Shown here piece by piece: positions 30,931-43,173 of a stretch of DNA of 64,000 nt. The DNA comes from Undibacterium parvum (lineage in GTDB: Bacteria > Pseudomonadota > Gammaproteobacteria > Burkholderiales > Burkholderiaceae_D). The notes beneath the pieces are model-generated. The model saw only the letters and a list, made by a program, of their open reading frames with translations, did no database searches and was not told the DNA's origin. The first letter of the stretch is position 1. Each line of letters begins with the position of its first letter. Both the position numbers and the translations under genes were made by a program. Location: contig NZ_CP034464.1 of assembly GCF_003955735.1 (NCBI RefSeq), forward strand, positions 1,922,001 through 1,986,000, written 5' to 3'.

Positions 30931-32669
30931 AACTCTTCCCACTCGTCAGCACCGGCAGCAGCGGCTTTTTTCGGTACCGCTTTAGTCGCTGGTAAAGACT
31001 TGTAGGCAGCAACTTTAGGCTTAGTTTTTGCAGGCAGACGTGTCACTTCGGCGCGACGAGCTGGTGCTACCGCTGCCTTGATCTGGCCACGCTGTTCGCC
31101 CGCGTTGAGTTTAAATATGCTGACCACTTTTGCCAATTCGGAGGCCTGATCTTGCAAACTCTGAGCCGCTGCGGCTGCTTCTTCTACCAACGCCGCATTC
31201 TGCTGAGTCATACCGTCCATTTCTATCACCGAGCGGTTAATCGCCTCGATGTCGGAACTTTGTTCCTGGCTGGCGGCACTGATCTCGGCAATAATATCGG
31301 TCACATGCTTGACGCTAGTGACGACTTCATCAATGGTAACGCCGGCCTGCCCAACTAACTTGGTACCAATCTCAACCTTCTCTACTGAGATCCCTATCAA
31401 GGTCTTAATCTCTTTGGCGGCCGCGGCACTACGCTGCGCCAGGTTTCTCACCTCTGAGGCAACCACAGCAAAGCCACGACCCTGTTCACCAGCCCGCGCC
31501 GCTTCCACCGCGGCATTCAAGGCCAAAATATTGGTCTGAAAAGCGATCCCATCAATCACACTAATGATGTCGACAATTTTCTTGGAGGATTCATTAATCG
31601 AGCTCATGGTTTCGACCACTTGTGTCACCACCACGCCGCCTTGACGCGCCACTTCTGAAGCCGATGCTGCCAACTGATTCGCCTCACGGGCATTATCCGC
31701 ATTTTGCTTAACCGTGGTGGTCAGTTCACGCATGGAAGAGGTGGTTTTCTCCAGCGAACTTGCTTGTTGCTCAGTACGATTCGAGAGATCCAGATTACCG
31801 CTGGCAATTTCACTGGAAGCGGTAGCGATGGTGTCGGTACCGACTCTCACCTGACCGACAATATTCACCAGACTGTCGCGCATGGTTTTCATTTCAGCCA
31901 ATAAGCTAGTCTCATCACCCGCCTTAGTTTCAATCACAGCGGCCAAGTCGCCTGCCGCAATTTGGCTAGCGATTTGCGCGGCATAATCCGGCTCACCGCC
32001 GAGCTGCTTCAAGATACTACGGGTAATCACCACGGCAGCAGCAATCCCCGCCAGCAAAGCCAATGCACCCAGTACCAACATCAGGGCCCTGGCACTGGCA
32101 AAGGCTGATTTGGCGTCCTGAGCGATTTCAGCATTGAGCTTATCCTCGACGGCCACCAACTCATCAAGGGTATCGAGCCATTTTTTCTGGATAGGGCGGA
32201 TTTTTTTGATCAAGGCGACAGTCGCTACTTCAGGATTATTCGCCAGACCTAATTCTTGCGCTTTAGCTGGCAAGGCCGCAGCGGCAGTTTCTTGTTCCTT
32301 AATTTTCGCCAAGAGAGCCTTCTCTTCAGCGGTGGTCGCAGTCTCAGTGCTGAACATTTTCGCCAGCTTTTCTTCCGCTTCCGCATACTTCTTAGACTGT
32401 TCTTTGATCTTCGCCAGATCCGGTGCCATATCATCGGCATCATTTAATAAAGTCAAATTGCGCAAAGACACCATGCGATCAAAAACAATGGCGCGCATGT
32501 CCATCACCAAACGGGTCTCGACGTTACTCACACCAACGATCTTTTCCAGCCTGTCCTGGATTTGCGCCATGCGCGTAATACCCAACAAGGTAACCACAGT
32601 CAACAAGACCAAGACCAACGCAAAGCCTAAGCCCAAACGTTTCCCTACCTTCATTTTTGTGAAATTCAT
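30927..32669 (-). CDS. Methyl-accepting chemotaxis protein
   Basis: A 580-residue chemoreceptor: N-terminal helix (LGLGFALVLVLLTVVTLLGI), a periplasmic four-helix-bundle sensor domain of about 160 residues, a second helix (ALMLVLGALALLAGIAAAVVI), HAMP, and a long cytoplasmic signalling coiled coil with the highly conserved hairpin tip (VIDGIAFQTNILALNAAVEAARAGEQGRG). It ends in EWEEF, a pentapeptide of the kind that tethers CheR and CheB. The start is taken at MNFTKMKVGKRLG; a longer frame exists but has no ribosome site. No che genes are here. The ligand is unknown. Confidence 0.93.
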   Translation of the reverse strand: MNFTKMKVGKRLGLGFALVLVLLTVVTLLGITRMAQIQDRLEKIVGVSNVETRLVMDMRAIVFDRMVSLRNLTLLNDADDMAPDLAKIKEQSKKYAEAEEKLAKMFSTETATTAEEKALLAKIKEQETAAAALPAKAQELGLANNPEVATVALIKKIRPIQKKWLDTLDELVAVEDKLNAEIAQDAKSAFASARALMLVLGALALLAGIAAAVVITRSILKQLGGEPDYAAQIASQIAAGDLAAVIETKAGDETSLLAEMKTMRDSLVNIVGQVRVGTDTIATASSEIASGNLDLSNRTEQQASSLEKTTSSMRELTTTVKQNADNAREANQLAASASEVARQGGVVVTQVVETMSSINESSKKIVDIISVIDGIAFQTNILALNAAVEAARAGEQGRGFAVVASEVRNLAQRSAAAAKEIKTLIGISVEKVEIGTKLVGQAGVTIDEVVTSVKHVTDIIAEISAASQEQSSDIEAINRSVIEMDGMTQQNAALVEEAAAAAQSLQDQASELAKVVSIFKLNAGEQRGQIKAAVAPARRAEVTRLPAKTKPKVAAYKSLPATKAVPKKAAAAGADEWEEF

Positions 32670-33307
32670 TATATTTTGAGTGATATCTAAAATTGATGGG
32701 AATTGTGAGTCAGAAACGCTATCAACTTCGAATTTACTTAATTTAAACAAGCCTGCAGTGCCCAGCTTGCCGTACACAGCATATCGAAATTTTTTTGTAG
32801 ATTTTCTACATTTTTATTATTATTTTTTTGACGTTTTCCGACAAACCAGAAAACATACTTGCGTCGAATATACTCTATTATTTTTTGAAGGCAAGAGATT
32901 TTTTGAAGTCAAAAAGCAGCTCGATTCATCGTTGATAAGAAATTTTAAAGTCGTCTCGATTTTTATGAATCCATCAGTTTTTTCTTAAAAATAAGAAGAG
33001 AACTATCGGAAAAAATTGCCCTATTAGCCCAAATTTTCTTTGCTACAAATCAAACCAAACAATGTTTGATATGGCGGACTGAATTATTAAAGTTCAACGG
33101 CCAAAAAGGATGCGAGCTTTATCCCGAAAAAATATTCTCCATGATTTTTGTTGTCTAGCAATAAATTGCTAAAATAAGAAATGGGGTAGCTTTCAAGGTT
33201 ACTCGCGGCGCATTCAGATTGTTAATAAAAAATATATTTATAACTTGTGCTTTTTGTATCTGACAGTAATGTAGAATAATTATTTTTAAAAATGAAAGGA
33301 ATTTTTC
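32670..33307. other. AT-rich intergenic region between chemoreceptor and lipoprotein genes
   Basis: About 640 bases, strongly AT-rich, with divergent genes at both ends. It should hold both promoters. Open frames here are short and not protein-like. No clear hairpin or repeat stands out. Confidence 0.5.
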
Positions 33308-33526
33308 ATGACTTCAAAATCACTTTTTCTTTTGCCTATTTTCTCGCTTCTATTTGGCTGCGCGGAACCTTTAGTCACGAGTCAAAATACGCCACAAGAA
33401 GAAAAGGTCTATATAACTGGTAGCAATCTTCCTCAGAAAAAAGGAAGCAGTAATGTGGGTCAAATGAGTAAAGAGGAAATAGAGGCCACAAAACGTAGTA
33501 ACGGCCCGTTGACGATAGGAAGATAA
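33308..33526 (+). CDS. Small lipoprotein with a TonB-receptor-plug-like segment (72 aa)
   Basis: A 72-residue protein. Residues 1-17 are a lipoprotein signal peptide with the lipobox LLFGC, so the mature protein begins at Cys18 and is lipid-anchored. The mature part contains EEKVYITGSNLPQKKG followed by MSKEEIEATKR. This looks like the beginning of TonB-dependent receptor plugs, for example VQRVEITGSSVKR ... INKTEIARTG in the convergent receptor at 33809-36601. AAAGGA lies eight bases before the ATG. I do not know a named family; a link to TonB-dependent uptake is inferred. Confidence 0.75.
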   Translation: MTSKSLFLLPIFSLLFGCAEPLVTSQNTPQEEKVYITGSNLPQKKGSSNVGQMSKEEIEATKRSNGPLTIGR

Positions 33527-33703
33527 ATGATTGCTGTGCACCGCAAAAATTGAATCAGATCGATTTTTCGGGCAAATGGAATATCAAATTATCTGTTTAA
33601 AAATCTAATCAGTTTTTTTACGCAAATTTCTATCTGCACATGCAGTTATAGGATCTATAACTGCAAATTTACTTTTCAGTTCAACAATTCAAAGTAAAAA
33701 CGT

Positions 33704-33763
33704 AAAAGCCCGGACATGCATGAACGATAAATTGATTATCGATCACAAATGTCCGGGCTTTTT
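33704..33763. terminator. Bidirectional terminator with a nested hairpin
   Basis: The outer stem pairs 33704-33717 with 33749-33763 (AAGCCCGGACAT / ATGTCCGGGCTT) and encloses a second stem (CGATAA/TTATCG). It lies between the convergent lipoprotein and receptor genes, with T residues on both sides. Confidence 0.85.
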
Positions 33764-33808
33764 AATGCATCCCACATTACCTAGATCAGGTATTGTGGGA
33801 GTTTAATA

Positions 33809-36601
33809 TTACATGAAGCGGTATCCAACTGTGACATACACGAAACGTCCGCGTGGATCGTATTGAGTAATATCATAGCCAGATTGGAACTGATTACTTA
33901 CAGGTACAAATATTGGTGGCTGTTTGTTTGTCAAATTACGTACGCCCAGACCCAATGTTAAGCCTTTGATGCCTTTGTAAGTTACGTTTGCATCGTACAA
34001 AGATTGCGCAGAGACGAAGTTACGCTCGCCATCAACTTGTCTGAAACCTGTTTCGTAACCATTGTAATAGTTCTGAATCAGAGTTGTAGCAAAATCACCA
34101 TAAGTCCAAGTGCCACTCAAAGCATGCTTCCAGCGCAATACGATACCGCCGCTATCTGCGCCCAAAACAGGATCGCCGTTGGCGTCAACCAAAGTACCGA
34201 CTTTCTGAGAAATAGTTCCGCCTGGGCTAGTTTGATCATACTTGCTCATGTAGGTACCGTTTAAGGCAAAATCAAACTTACCGACTGAGCTATTAAGACG
34301 CCATACTGCAAAGACATCAGCACCGGCAACTATCGCATCGCCAGTATTCGCTAAAGTCGTTTGAACCGTATCAACATCGTTACCGTTCAAAGTGACCAAG
34401 TTCTTATAAGCAGGGTCACCAGCTCTGAAGCGAGAAACAACTTCTTGCGCAGAAGGAGTCGCCAGAATGTCCTTAACCTGAACTTCGAACAAATCCACGC
34501 CAAATGTGAAGTTATTAAATGGCGACAACACCATACCAACTGATTTCTGCTTGGATTTCTCAGGTTTCAAATTAGGGTTACCACCACTAACACCCGTCAC
34601 TTGCAACTGGCTCTGACCAGTGGCTGGATCGTTAAATTGGGCAGTTGATCCTGTTGTTTGAGGAGTCCACAGATCGGTCAAAGTAGGAGCACGGAAACCT
34701 GTACCGACAGAAGCGCGCAACACCAATGGTTTAGTCGGCTGCCAACGTACATTAGCCTTGTAATTTGTTGATGCGCCAACGTCATTATAACGATCGTTAC
34801 GTACGGCTAAGCCACCTTCCAGGTTTTTCAGGAAAGGAACGCTCAATTCACCAAATACAGAATTAATAGTCCGGCTTTGATCAATTGGAGGCACCGCACC
34901 GCCCAAACCAGCAACGTCACCCGCAGTCATTGCTGGGCTAGGGTTAGTCAAATAAGACTCACGACGTGTTTGCAAGCCGGCCGCATATTGTGCCGTGATG
35001 CCAGCAAGCTCAGGCAAATCACCACTCAACTTAGCATCAGCAACTCTACTCTTAGAGGTACCGTGAATAGTATCACCAGTATATTGAGCAGTCTTCAATT
35101 TTTCAGCCAAGGCACCCGTCTGCGCACCACCGGCTACCCAAGGGTTCCAGTTATTTGCTGGGTCATTGATAATTTTTGCGTAAGCAACTTGTGAGAAATA
35201 TCCACCAGGTACAGTGCCATCCACTTTACTTTGGTTAGCAGCAAAGGCAACTTCATAGTCCTGACCAAGCACTGAACCTTTAGCGCCGATTACCATACGG
35301 CTTTGAGTTGCAACGTCCTTGCTTTGACGGCCGCCAAAATCGAATACACGGCTAGTAATCGCCAAAGGTTTACCGATCAAACTATTGAAACCTTGAGCAG
35401 TCAAATAAGGCACAGCTATATTTTGATAAGCTGGATTACTTGGATACAAAGTCAAGAATGGATCGACTTTTTGATTTGCAAATTCAGCATCCGTAGTTAA
35501 GAAGCTACGACGAACCGGGCTAGCCTGGAATGTTTGAGTAACTGTGCTCTTAGAGTACAAAGCATCGGCAAACAACTCATGATTCGCATTTATTTTAAAA
35601 GCAAAGTTACCTGTGAAATTGGTCAATTCACGATCAGGTATCAAACCGACGAAGCCATTACTATCAAATGCGCAGTAAGGCGCGCCTTTGCTTGTGTTGG
35701 TCGCGTTTTTGAACATTTTTATGGATTCGCAAGTATTACTCGCGGCCAAAGGATTTCCGTATCCAGAACCTGGCGAATTACCAAAACCGGGAACGCGATC
35801 CGGACTTGTTGGATAAGCACCTGGAACAACCGCACCCTCAATATTTCCCTGGCCAGTCGCACCAGCAGTATAGTAAGGCGAATTGTTACCGGATTTCGCG
35901 TATTCACGATCCTTAGCAAACAACGCATCTTCTTTTTCCATCGACGCAGACAAGACGACGCTAAAACGATCAGTATCTAAATTACCAAAACCAGCGGTAA
36001 TCGATGCTTTTTTGTTTTGTCCGCCACCTTTGGTAGAAGGCGAGCCATAACCAGCTGTCGCTTCTACACCTTGGAAATTCTTAGACAAAATAAAGTTAAC
36101 CACACCGGCAACAGCATCACTACCATAAACACCAGAAGCGCCGTCTTTCAATACTTCAACCCGTTCGATTGCGGCCAAAGGAATCACGTTGACGTTAACT
36201 GTGGCACCACCACCTGCTGCAAATGCGGCAAGTCTACGGCCATTGACCAGAACCAGAGTACGCTCAGAACCCAGGCCCCGCAAAGAAATCGAGGAGACAC
36301 CATAAGTTGAAGAGCCAGCACCAGTCGCATTATTCGTTGCGCCTGAGGAGGACAAGGAAGAGATAGAATTTAACAATTCTTGTGTGCTCGTTGCACCAGT
36401 CCGTGCGATCTCAGTTTTGTTGATCACTTGGACCGACAATGCTGTTTCACCGTCAACGCGTTTTACCGAAGAACCGGTAATTTCAACTCTCTGTACCGAT
36501 GCCTCTTGCGCCACTGCCTGTTGTGCCAACAAGCTTGCGCTCATTGCTACACCGCCGACAAACATCAGACGTACTGATCGGGATAACATTTTTTCAACCA
36601 T
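33809..36601 (-). CDS. TonB-dependent outer-membrane receptor
   Basis: A 930-residue receptor. A signal peptide (ending AVAQE) is followed by the TonB-box-like VQRVEITGSSVKR, a plug (ISLRGLGSERTLVLVNGRRLA, VEVLKDGASGVYGSDAVAGVVNF) and a 22-strand-type barrel ending in YVTVGYRFM; the penultimate Phe is usual. It belongs to the larger class often seen in beta- and gamma-proteobacteria for oligosaccharides or peptides; the ligand is unknown. The ATG at 36601 is 11 bases after GGAG; a TTG three codons earlier is less likely. No enzyme or regulator operon is attached. The small plug-like lipoprotein gene converges on it. Confidence 0.93.
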   Translation of the reverse strand: MVEKMLSRSVRLMFVGGVAMSASLLAQQAVAQEASVQRVEITGSSVKRVDGETALSVQVINKTEIARTGATSTQELLNSISSLSSSGATNNATGAGSSTYGVSSISLRGLGSERTLVLVNGRRLAAFAAGGGATVNVNVIPLAAIERVEVLKDGASGVYGSDAVAGVVNFILSKNFQGVEATAGYGSPSTKGGGQNKKASITAGFGNLDTDRFSVVLSASMEKEDALFAKDREYAKSGNNSPYYTAGATGQGNIEGAVVPGAYPTSPDRVPGFGNSPGSGYGNPLAASNTCESIKMFKNATNTSKGAPYCAFDSNGFVGLIPDRELTNFTGNFAFKINANHELFADALYSKSTVTQTFQASPVRRSFLTTDAEFANQKVDPFLTLYPSNPAYQNIAVPYLTAQGFNSLIGKPLAITSRVFDFGGRQSKDVATQSRMVIGAKGSVLGQDYEVAFAANQSKVDGTVPGGYFSQVAYAKIINDPANNWNPWVAGGAQTGALAEKLKTAQYTGDTIHGTSKSRVADAKLSGDLPELAGITAQYAAGLQTRRESYLTNPSPAMTAGDVAGLGGAVPPIDQSRTINSVFGELSVPFLKNLEGGLAVRNDRYNDVGASTNYKANVRWQPTKPLVLRASVGTGFRAPTLTDLWTPQTTGSTAQFNDPATGQSQLQVTGVSGGNPNLKPEKSKQKSVGMVLSPFNNFTFGVDLFEVQVKDILATPSAQEVVSRFRAGDPAYKNLVTLNGNDVDTVQTTLANTGDAIVAGADVFAVWRLNSSVGKFDFALNGTYMSKYDQTSPGGTISQKVGTLVDANGDPVLGADSGGIVLRWKHALSGTWTYGDFATTLIQNYYNGYETGFRQVDGERNFVSAQSLYDANVTYKGIKGLTLGLGVRNLTNKQPPIFVPVSNQFQSGYDITQYDPRGRFVYVTVGYRFM

Positions 36602-39446
<2,845 letters not shown>

Positions 39447-39473
39447 TGACACTAAGCGCATAATTTCGGCAAT

Positions 39474-39502
39474 AAAAAAGCCTGTCATCGACAGGCTTTT
39501 TT
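39474..39502. terminator. Bidirectional terminator between fadH and cytochrome c5 genes
   Basis: A tight hairpin (GCCTGTC / GACAGGC around 39480-39496) with A residues before and T residues after, between convergent genes. Confidence 0.9.
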
Positions 39503-39518
39503 TATTTACAGCGAGAAT

Positions 39519-40052
39519 TTATTTGGCGGCTTCGGCAGCGGCTACTTTCACTTCTGGCTCTTTAAACTTAGCACCACCCGCATTTGCCAGGTGCACTACG
39601 GCTCTAGCGACTTCAACATCATCCAGATCAGGATTGCCGCCTTTAGCTGGCATCGCGTTCAGACCTGTCATCGCATGTGCCAATACTTTATCGTAGCCTT
39701 GAGCAATGCGTGGCCCCCAGGCTGCAGCGTCAGCAAACTTAGGCGCACCAGCGGCACCGCTATCATGACAAGCTGCGCAGACCATTTTGTAGACGGCTTC
39801 ACCGGACTGCAATACTTTAGGGCCGCTCGCGTCCTTGAAGGTGTAGCCTTCATTGGCTACCGGGCTAATTCTTGCCACAATAGATTCTGGCGTCTGCGCA
39901 TTCGATCCGGCACCGACCACGTCACCACTAGACACGTACTTAATCAACAGAACGATAATAATAATCGGCACCAGCAATCCAGCCAAAACGGCAACGATTA
40001 ATTGGCCAGGGGTCTTGATCGGTGATTCGTGTTGGTCGTGTGCGTCGCTCAT
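39519..40052 (-). CDS. Membrane-anchored c5-type cytochrome c
   Basis: A 177-residue protein with one N-terminal membrane helix (LIVAVLAGLLVPIIIIVLLI) and a single class I cytochrome domain. Heme is bound covalently at CAACH (Cys92, Cys95, His96); Met134 in NAMPAKGG is the likely sixth ligand. It should carry electrons in the periplasm, anchored to the inner membrane, probably to a terminal oxidase. GAGGAAAC precedes the ATG. The tail is Ala/Lys-rich. Confidence 0.93.
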   Translation of the reverse strand: MSDAHDQHESPIKTPGQLIVAVLAGLLVPIIIIVLLIKYVSSGDVVGAGSNAQTPESIVARISPVANEGYTFKDASGPKVLQSGEAVYKMVCAACHDSGAAGAPKFADAAAWGPRIAQGYDKVLAHAMTGLNAMPAKGGNPDLDDVEVARAVVHLANAGGAKFKEPEVKVAAAEAAK

Positions 40053-40362
40053 GGTTTCCTCGGTGCAGTATTAGTATAGGGCGGGTTGCTGGTCACTCCA
40101 ATTTTCTGGAGCTAGGCATACAGCCCTCGATTATAGTGGTAAAAGCGCAGGTTTGGAATGAAAAAGCAGATAGTGCGCCTCTGGTTTGCCTCACAATTGG
40201 GCAAAATTCGCCTGATTCACGACACTTTATGGGTATTTTCTCGAAAAACCTGAGTGTTTTAAGCCGACTATGAAGCGGCATTGGACAGAATAAGTCATTT
40301 TCCCGCATGCAAACTTGCCTCTAAACAGCTACAATAGCGCTCTGCAAAACTTGCACACCTAA
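40053..40362. other. Intergenic region between cytochrome c5 and tRNA-Arg
   Basis: 310 bases. It holds the cytochrome promoter region and a likely -10 box TACAAT at 40330-40335 for tRNA-Arg; no good -35 box is visible at the right distance. No gene seen. Confidence 0.45.
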
Positions 40363-40437
40363 GCGACCGTCTTCCAACGGATAGGATACGGGCCTCCGAA
40401 GCCCGCAATACAGGTTCGATTCCTGTCGGTCGCACCA
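40363..40437 (+). tRNA. tRNA-Arg (anticodon CCG)
   Basis: 75 bases with acceptor GCGACCG/CGGTCGC, encoded CCA and anticodon loop CTCCGAA, giving CCG, which reads CGG codons. Confidence 0.97.
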
Positions 40438-40522
40438 AGTCCCCCCCTCTAATTTACAGCCGAATTGCGCAGCAGCTTGTTGCTGTCATAGCCTTGCAGC
40501 AATCTAAGAGTAAAATTGCTGC

Positions 40523-41272
40523 ATGGATCTTCGCCTTCGTTTCGCCAGCGTTTGTCTGGCATTGCTTATTTGCCCAGTGCTGCGCGGCAGCGCGGCCGAT
40601 TTCAATGCGGTCACCGAAAGCCTGCCCCCCCTCAATTACGAAGAAGAGGGTGTGATTACCGGCTACGCCACCGAACTGTTGCAGGCGAGCACGCAGGCCG
40701 CCAAGCTCACGACCAGCATCAGTCTCTTGCCTTGGGCGCGCGCCTATCAGACCGTATTGGCCCAACCGAATACCTTGATTTATTCAATCACCCGCACCCC
40801 GGAGCGAGAACCGGTGTTTGATTGGATAGGCCCTATCAGTCCACGCCAGATTTTTGTGTATAAGCTGCGTGAACGTAAGGATATACAAATCAAGACTTTA
40901 TCGGATGTCGCCAAATACAAAGTTGGCTTGGTAAGGGAGATGGCTTCGACCAAAGACTTTATTAAACAAAGCGAGATCGCCGACAACAACATCGATTTTG
41001 CGCCTACCGTAGAATCGAACATTAAAAAGCTGTTCTTGAATCGCATAGACGTGATCGTTTCCCAAGACTGGAGCGCAGCGTTTTTGGCCAAATCGCTCAA
41101 GCGCAAACCAGAAGAACTCGAAGCAGTGCTCTTATTAGACAATACACACAGCTATTATTTCGCCATGAATATGAAAACTGATCCTAGCCTGTTGGCGAAA
41201 CTAAGACAGGGCTTTGAGACCGTACAAAAATCCGGACAGATGGAAAAATTAAAGAACAAATATCTGCGTTGA
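40523..41272 (+). CDS. Orphan periplasmic solute-binding protein (SBP_bac_3-like), paralogue 1
   Basis: A 249-residue protein with a signal peptide (cleavage near GSAA-D) and a family-3 binding-protein fold: LPPLNYEEEGVITGYATELL, LLPWARAYQTV, TPEREPVFDWIGP. There is no ABC permease or ATPase gene beside it, so it may not work in transport; such orphans can feed a sensor. Two relatives lie at 53049-53780 and 63467 onward. No clear ribosome site; the tRNA-Arg gene is 85 bases upstream. Confidence 0.85.
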   Translation: MDLRLRFASVCLALLICPVLRGSAADFNAVTESLPPLNYEEEGVITGYATELLQASTQAAKLTTSISLLPWARAYQTVLAQPNTLIYSITRTPEREPVFDWIGPISPRQIFVYKLRERKDIQIKTLSDVAKYKVGLVREMASTKDFIKQSEIADNNIDFAPTVESNIKKLFLNRIDVIVSQDWSAAFLAKSLKRKPEELEAVLLLDNTHSYYFAMNMKTDPSLLAKLRQGFETVQKSGQMEKLKNKYLR

Positions 41273-41458
41273 GACTTTAGCCCAGCCCCGTGCGCTAAAA
41301 ATTCAGGCAAAAATACATATACTCCCCTAAAAATTTATAAAATCTACCCTCTTGCGCACATGTTCATTGCGCGATTAAAAAATACCCACCCCCAGTATCT
41401 ATAAATACAGACTTAGGCTGCGGCCACGCGCAGATGCTGGAGCTTGCGGGGCTGTGCT

Positions 41459-42529
41459 TCAGGCTAGCACCGGGAACAAGCTCAATTGCGTCTCTTCGCG
41501 CTGATCCGCCAGCCTGGTACCCAGGCCGATTAGGCGCACCGGCTGGCTGGCGCGCAGATAGCCAGTTTCCAGCAAATCAGCGAATACTTGTGCGTCTAGC
41601 GTGCTGCCGCGACACTCCACCGTGGTTTGGTGAAAATCAGCGAAACGGATTTTGACGTAGAGCTTTTGTATGCATTGCTCGGCTTGCGCGCGCTGCATGC
41701 GACCCTGCAAGGAGGCATACAGGGTTGGCAATTCAGCCTGGCAAGCCGCCAGATCGGCCAGATCGACCGCGTAGGTTTCTTCTACGCTGACCGACTTGCG
41801 CTCAGAACTTGCGATCACCTCGCGTTGATCGATGCCGCGACACAAGAGGTACAGGCTATTGCCGAGTTTGCCGAACTGGCGCAGTAAATCGGGCAACGAC
41901 CATGTCAGCAAATCCTGGCAAGTCTGGATACCCAGGCCGTGTAATTTGGCGGCGGTGACTTTGCCAACGCCAAACAAGCGCGCCACCGGCAGCGTGGCGA
42001 CGAAGTCTTCTACCTGACTGGGCAAGATCACGAATTGTCCGTCCGGCTTATTCCAGTCACTGGCGATTTTGGCTAAAAACTTATTTGGTGCCACTCCGGC
42101 CGAGGCAGTAATGCCGACTGTGGCGGCAATCCGTGCGCGTATCTCTTGCGCAATCAGGGTGGCACTACCCTGCTGCTGGCTGGCATGGCTGACATCCAGA
42201 TAGGCTTCATCTAAGGACAAGGGTTCGACTAGTGCAGTGTAATCGGCGTAGATAGACAAAATCTGACGCGACGCAATTCTGTATTTTTCCATACTAGGCG
42301 GCAACACTACCAGATCGGGGCAACGTCGCAGCGCTTGTGAAGTGGGCATAGCAGAATGCACGCCGAAACGGCGCGCCTCGTAATTACAAGTAGCCACCAC
42401 ACCGCGTTGCTCGGCACGACCGCCAACCGCCAGCGGCCGACCGCGCAGGCTGGGATCGTCGCGCATCTCGACTGCTGCATAAAAACAGTCGCAATCACAA
42501 TGGATAATTTTACGAACGGCAGGCTTCAC
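41459..42529 (-). CDS. dinB: DNA polymerase IV (Y family)
   Basis: A 356-residue translesion polymerase. Metal-binding residues are Asp12 (IIHCDCDCFYAAVE) and Asp107/Glu108 (SLDEAYLD); the steric gate is Tyr17. A little-finger domain follows. The last residues contain QLSLF (348-352), a match to the beta-clamp-binding motif. It is monocistronic. A LexA-like site lies 48-67 bases before the start, fitting SOS control. Confidence 0.95.
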   Translation of the reverse strand: MKPAVRKIIHCDCDCFYAAVEMRDDPSLRGRPLAVGGRAEQRGVVATCNYEARRFGVHSAMPTSQALRRCPDLVVLPPSMEKYRIASRQILSIYADYTALVEPLSLDEAYLDVSHASQQQGSATLIAQEIRARIAATVGITASAGVAPNKFLAKIASDWNKPDGQFVILPSQVEDFVATLPVARLFGVGKVTAAKLHGLGIQTCQDLLTWSLPDLLRQFGKLGNSLYLLCRGIDQREVIASSERKSVSVEETYAVDLADLAACQAELPTLYASLQGRMQRAQAEQCIQKLYVKIRFADFHQTTVECRGSTLDAQVFADLLETGYLRASQPVRLIGLGTRLADQREETQLSLFPVLA

Positions 42530-42576
42530 GGCAACACCAAAAATTGAGTCTGTCTATTTTAAGGCAAAGCACAAAA

Positions 42577-42596
42577 AACTGTATGCATAATCAGTA
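42577..42596 (-). promoter_or_regulatory. Candidate LexA (SOS) operator of dinB
   Basis: AACTGTATGCATAATCAGTA agrees with the E. coli-type LexA consensus (TACTGT...ACAGTA) at 15 of 20 positions. The CTGT half is perfect and the other half is TCAG. The position upstream of dinB supports it. Confidence 0.6.
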
Positions 42597-42704
42597 TTAT
42601 TTTTAGGCGAATGCCCCAATTACCAAGTGCAGAATGACAAATGCGCGGATATGCTTCAGTATCTAGGGATTAACAAATCACTGTAAACCTCTACCACAGC
42701 GCTC

Positions 42705-43160
42705 ATGAAAAAAAATTTTGCATCCCTCCTCATCTTGATCTGCAGCAGCAGTTACGCCACCGTGGCACCGGCCTATCTCGAAACTGCCGACGCTCAGGCG
42801 GATCTGAATCTAGCCTTGAAGCAGGCGCAGGCCAGCAAAAAGAAGGTCTTGATCATCTTTGGCGCCAACTGGTGCAAAGACTGCCTGGAGCTAGATAAAT
42901 CATTTAAGGCTGAGAACGCCGCGTTGATAGCGTCTCAGTTTGTGCTGGTAAAAATCGACGTCGGGCAATTCGATAAAAATCTGTCTATCGCCAATGCATA
43001 CGGCAATCCTATCAAAAAGGGCATACCGGCAGCGGTGATACTGCGCGCCGACAATACTCTGCTGTATGCTAGCAAAGGTGGCGAATTGTCCAATGCCCGT
43101 AGAATGGGCGACGCCGGGATTGCCCAGTTTTTCCAACAAGTAATGAGCCAGCACCCCTAA
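42705..43160 (+). CDS. Secreted thioredoxin-fold protein
   Basis: A 151-residue protein with a signal peptide (up to about residue 22) and a thioredoxin-like domain with the active site WCKDC (Cys57 and Cys60). The block FGANWCKDCLELDKSF resembles periplasmic DUF255/thioredoxin_7-like proteins. It likely handles thiols or disulfides of an exported protein. Its stop is 13 bases before the multi-PAS kinase gene, so the two may be co-transcribed. Confidence 0.85.
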   Translation: MKKNFASLLILICSSSYATVAPAYLETADAQADLNLALKQAQASKKKVLIIFGANWCKDCLELDKSFKAENAALIASQFVLVKIDVGQFDKNLSIANAYGNPIKKGIPAAVILRADNTLLYASKGGELSNARRMGDAGIAQFFQQVMSQHP

Positions 43161-43173
43161 CCGGAGCTTCAGC

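Noticed and set aside
30770..31012. Open frame of 80 codons on the minus strand
   Set aside because: It covers the inverted repeat and the chemoreceptor 3' end in another frame; the composition follows the repeat.
32680..32988. Open frame of 102 codons on the plus strand upstream of the lipoprotein gene
   Set aside because: AT-rich, low-complexity translation, overlaps the chemoreceptor promoter region and has no ribosome site.
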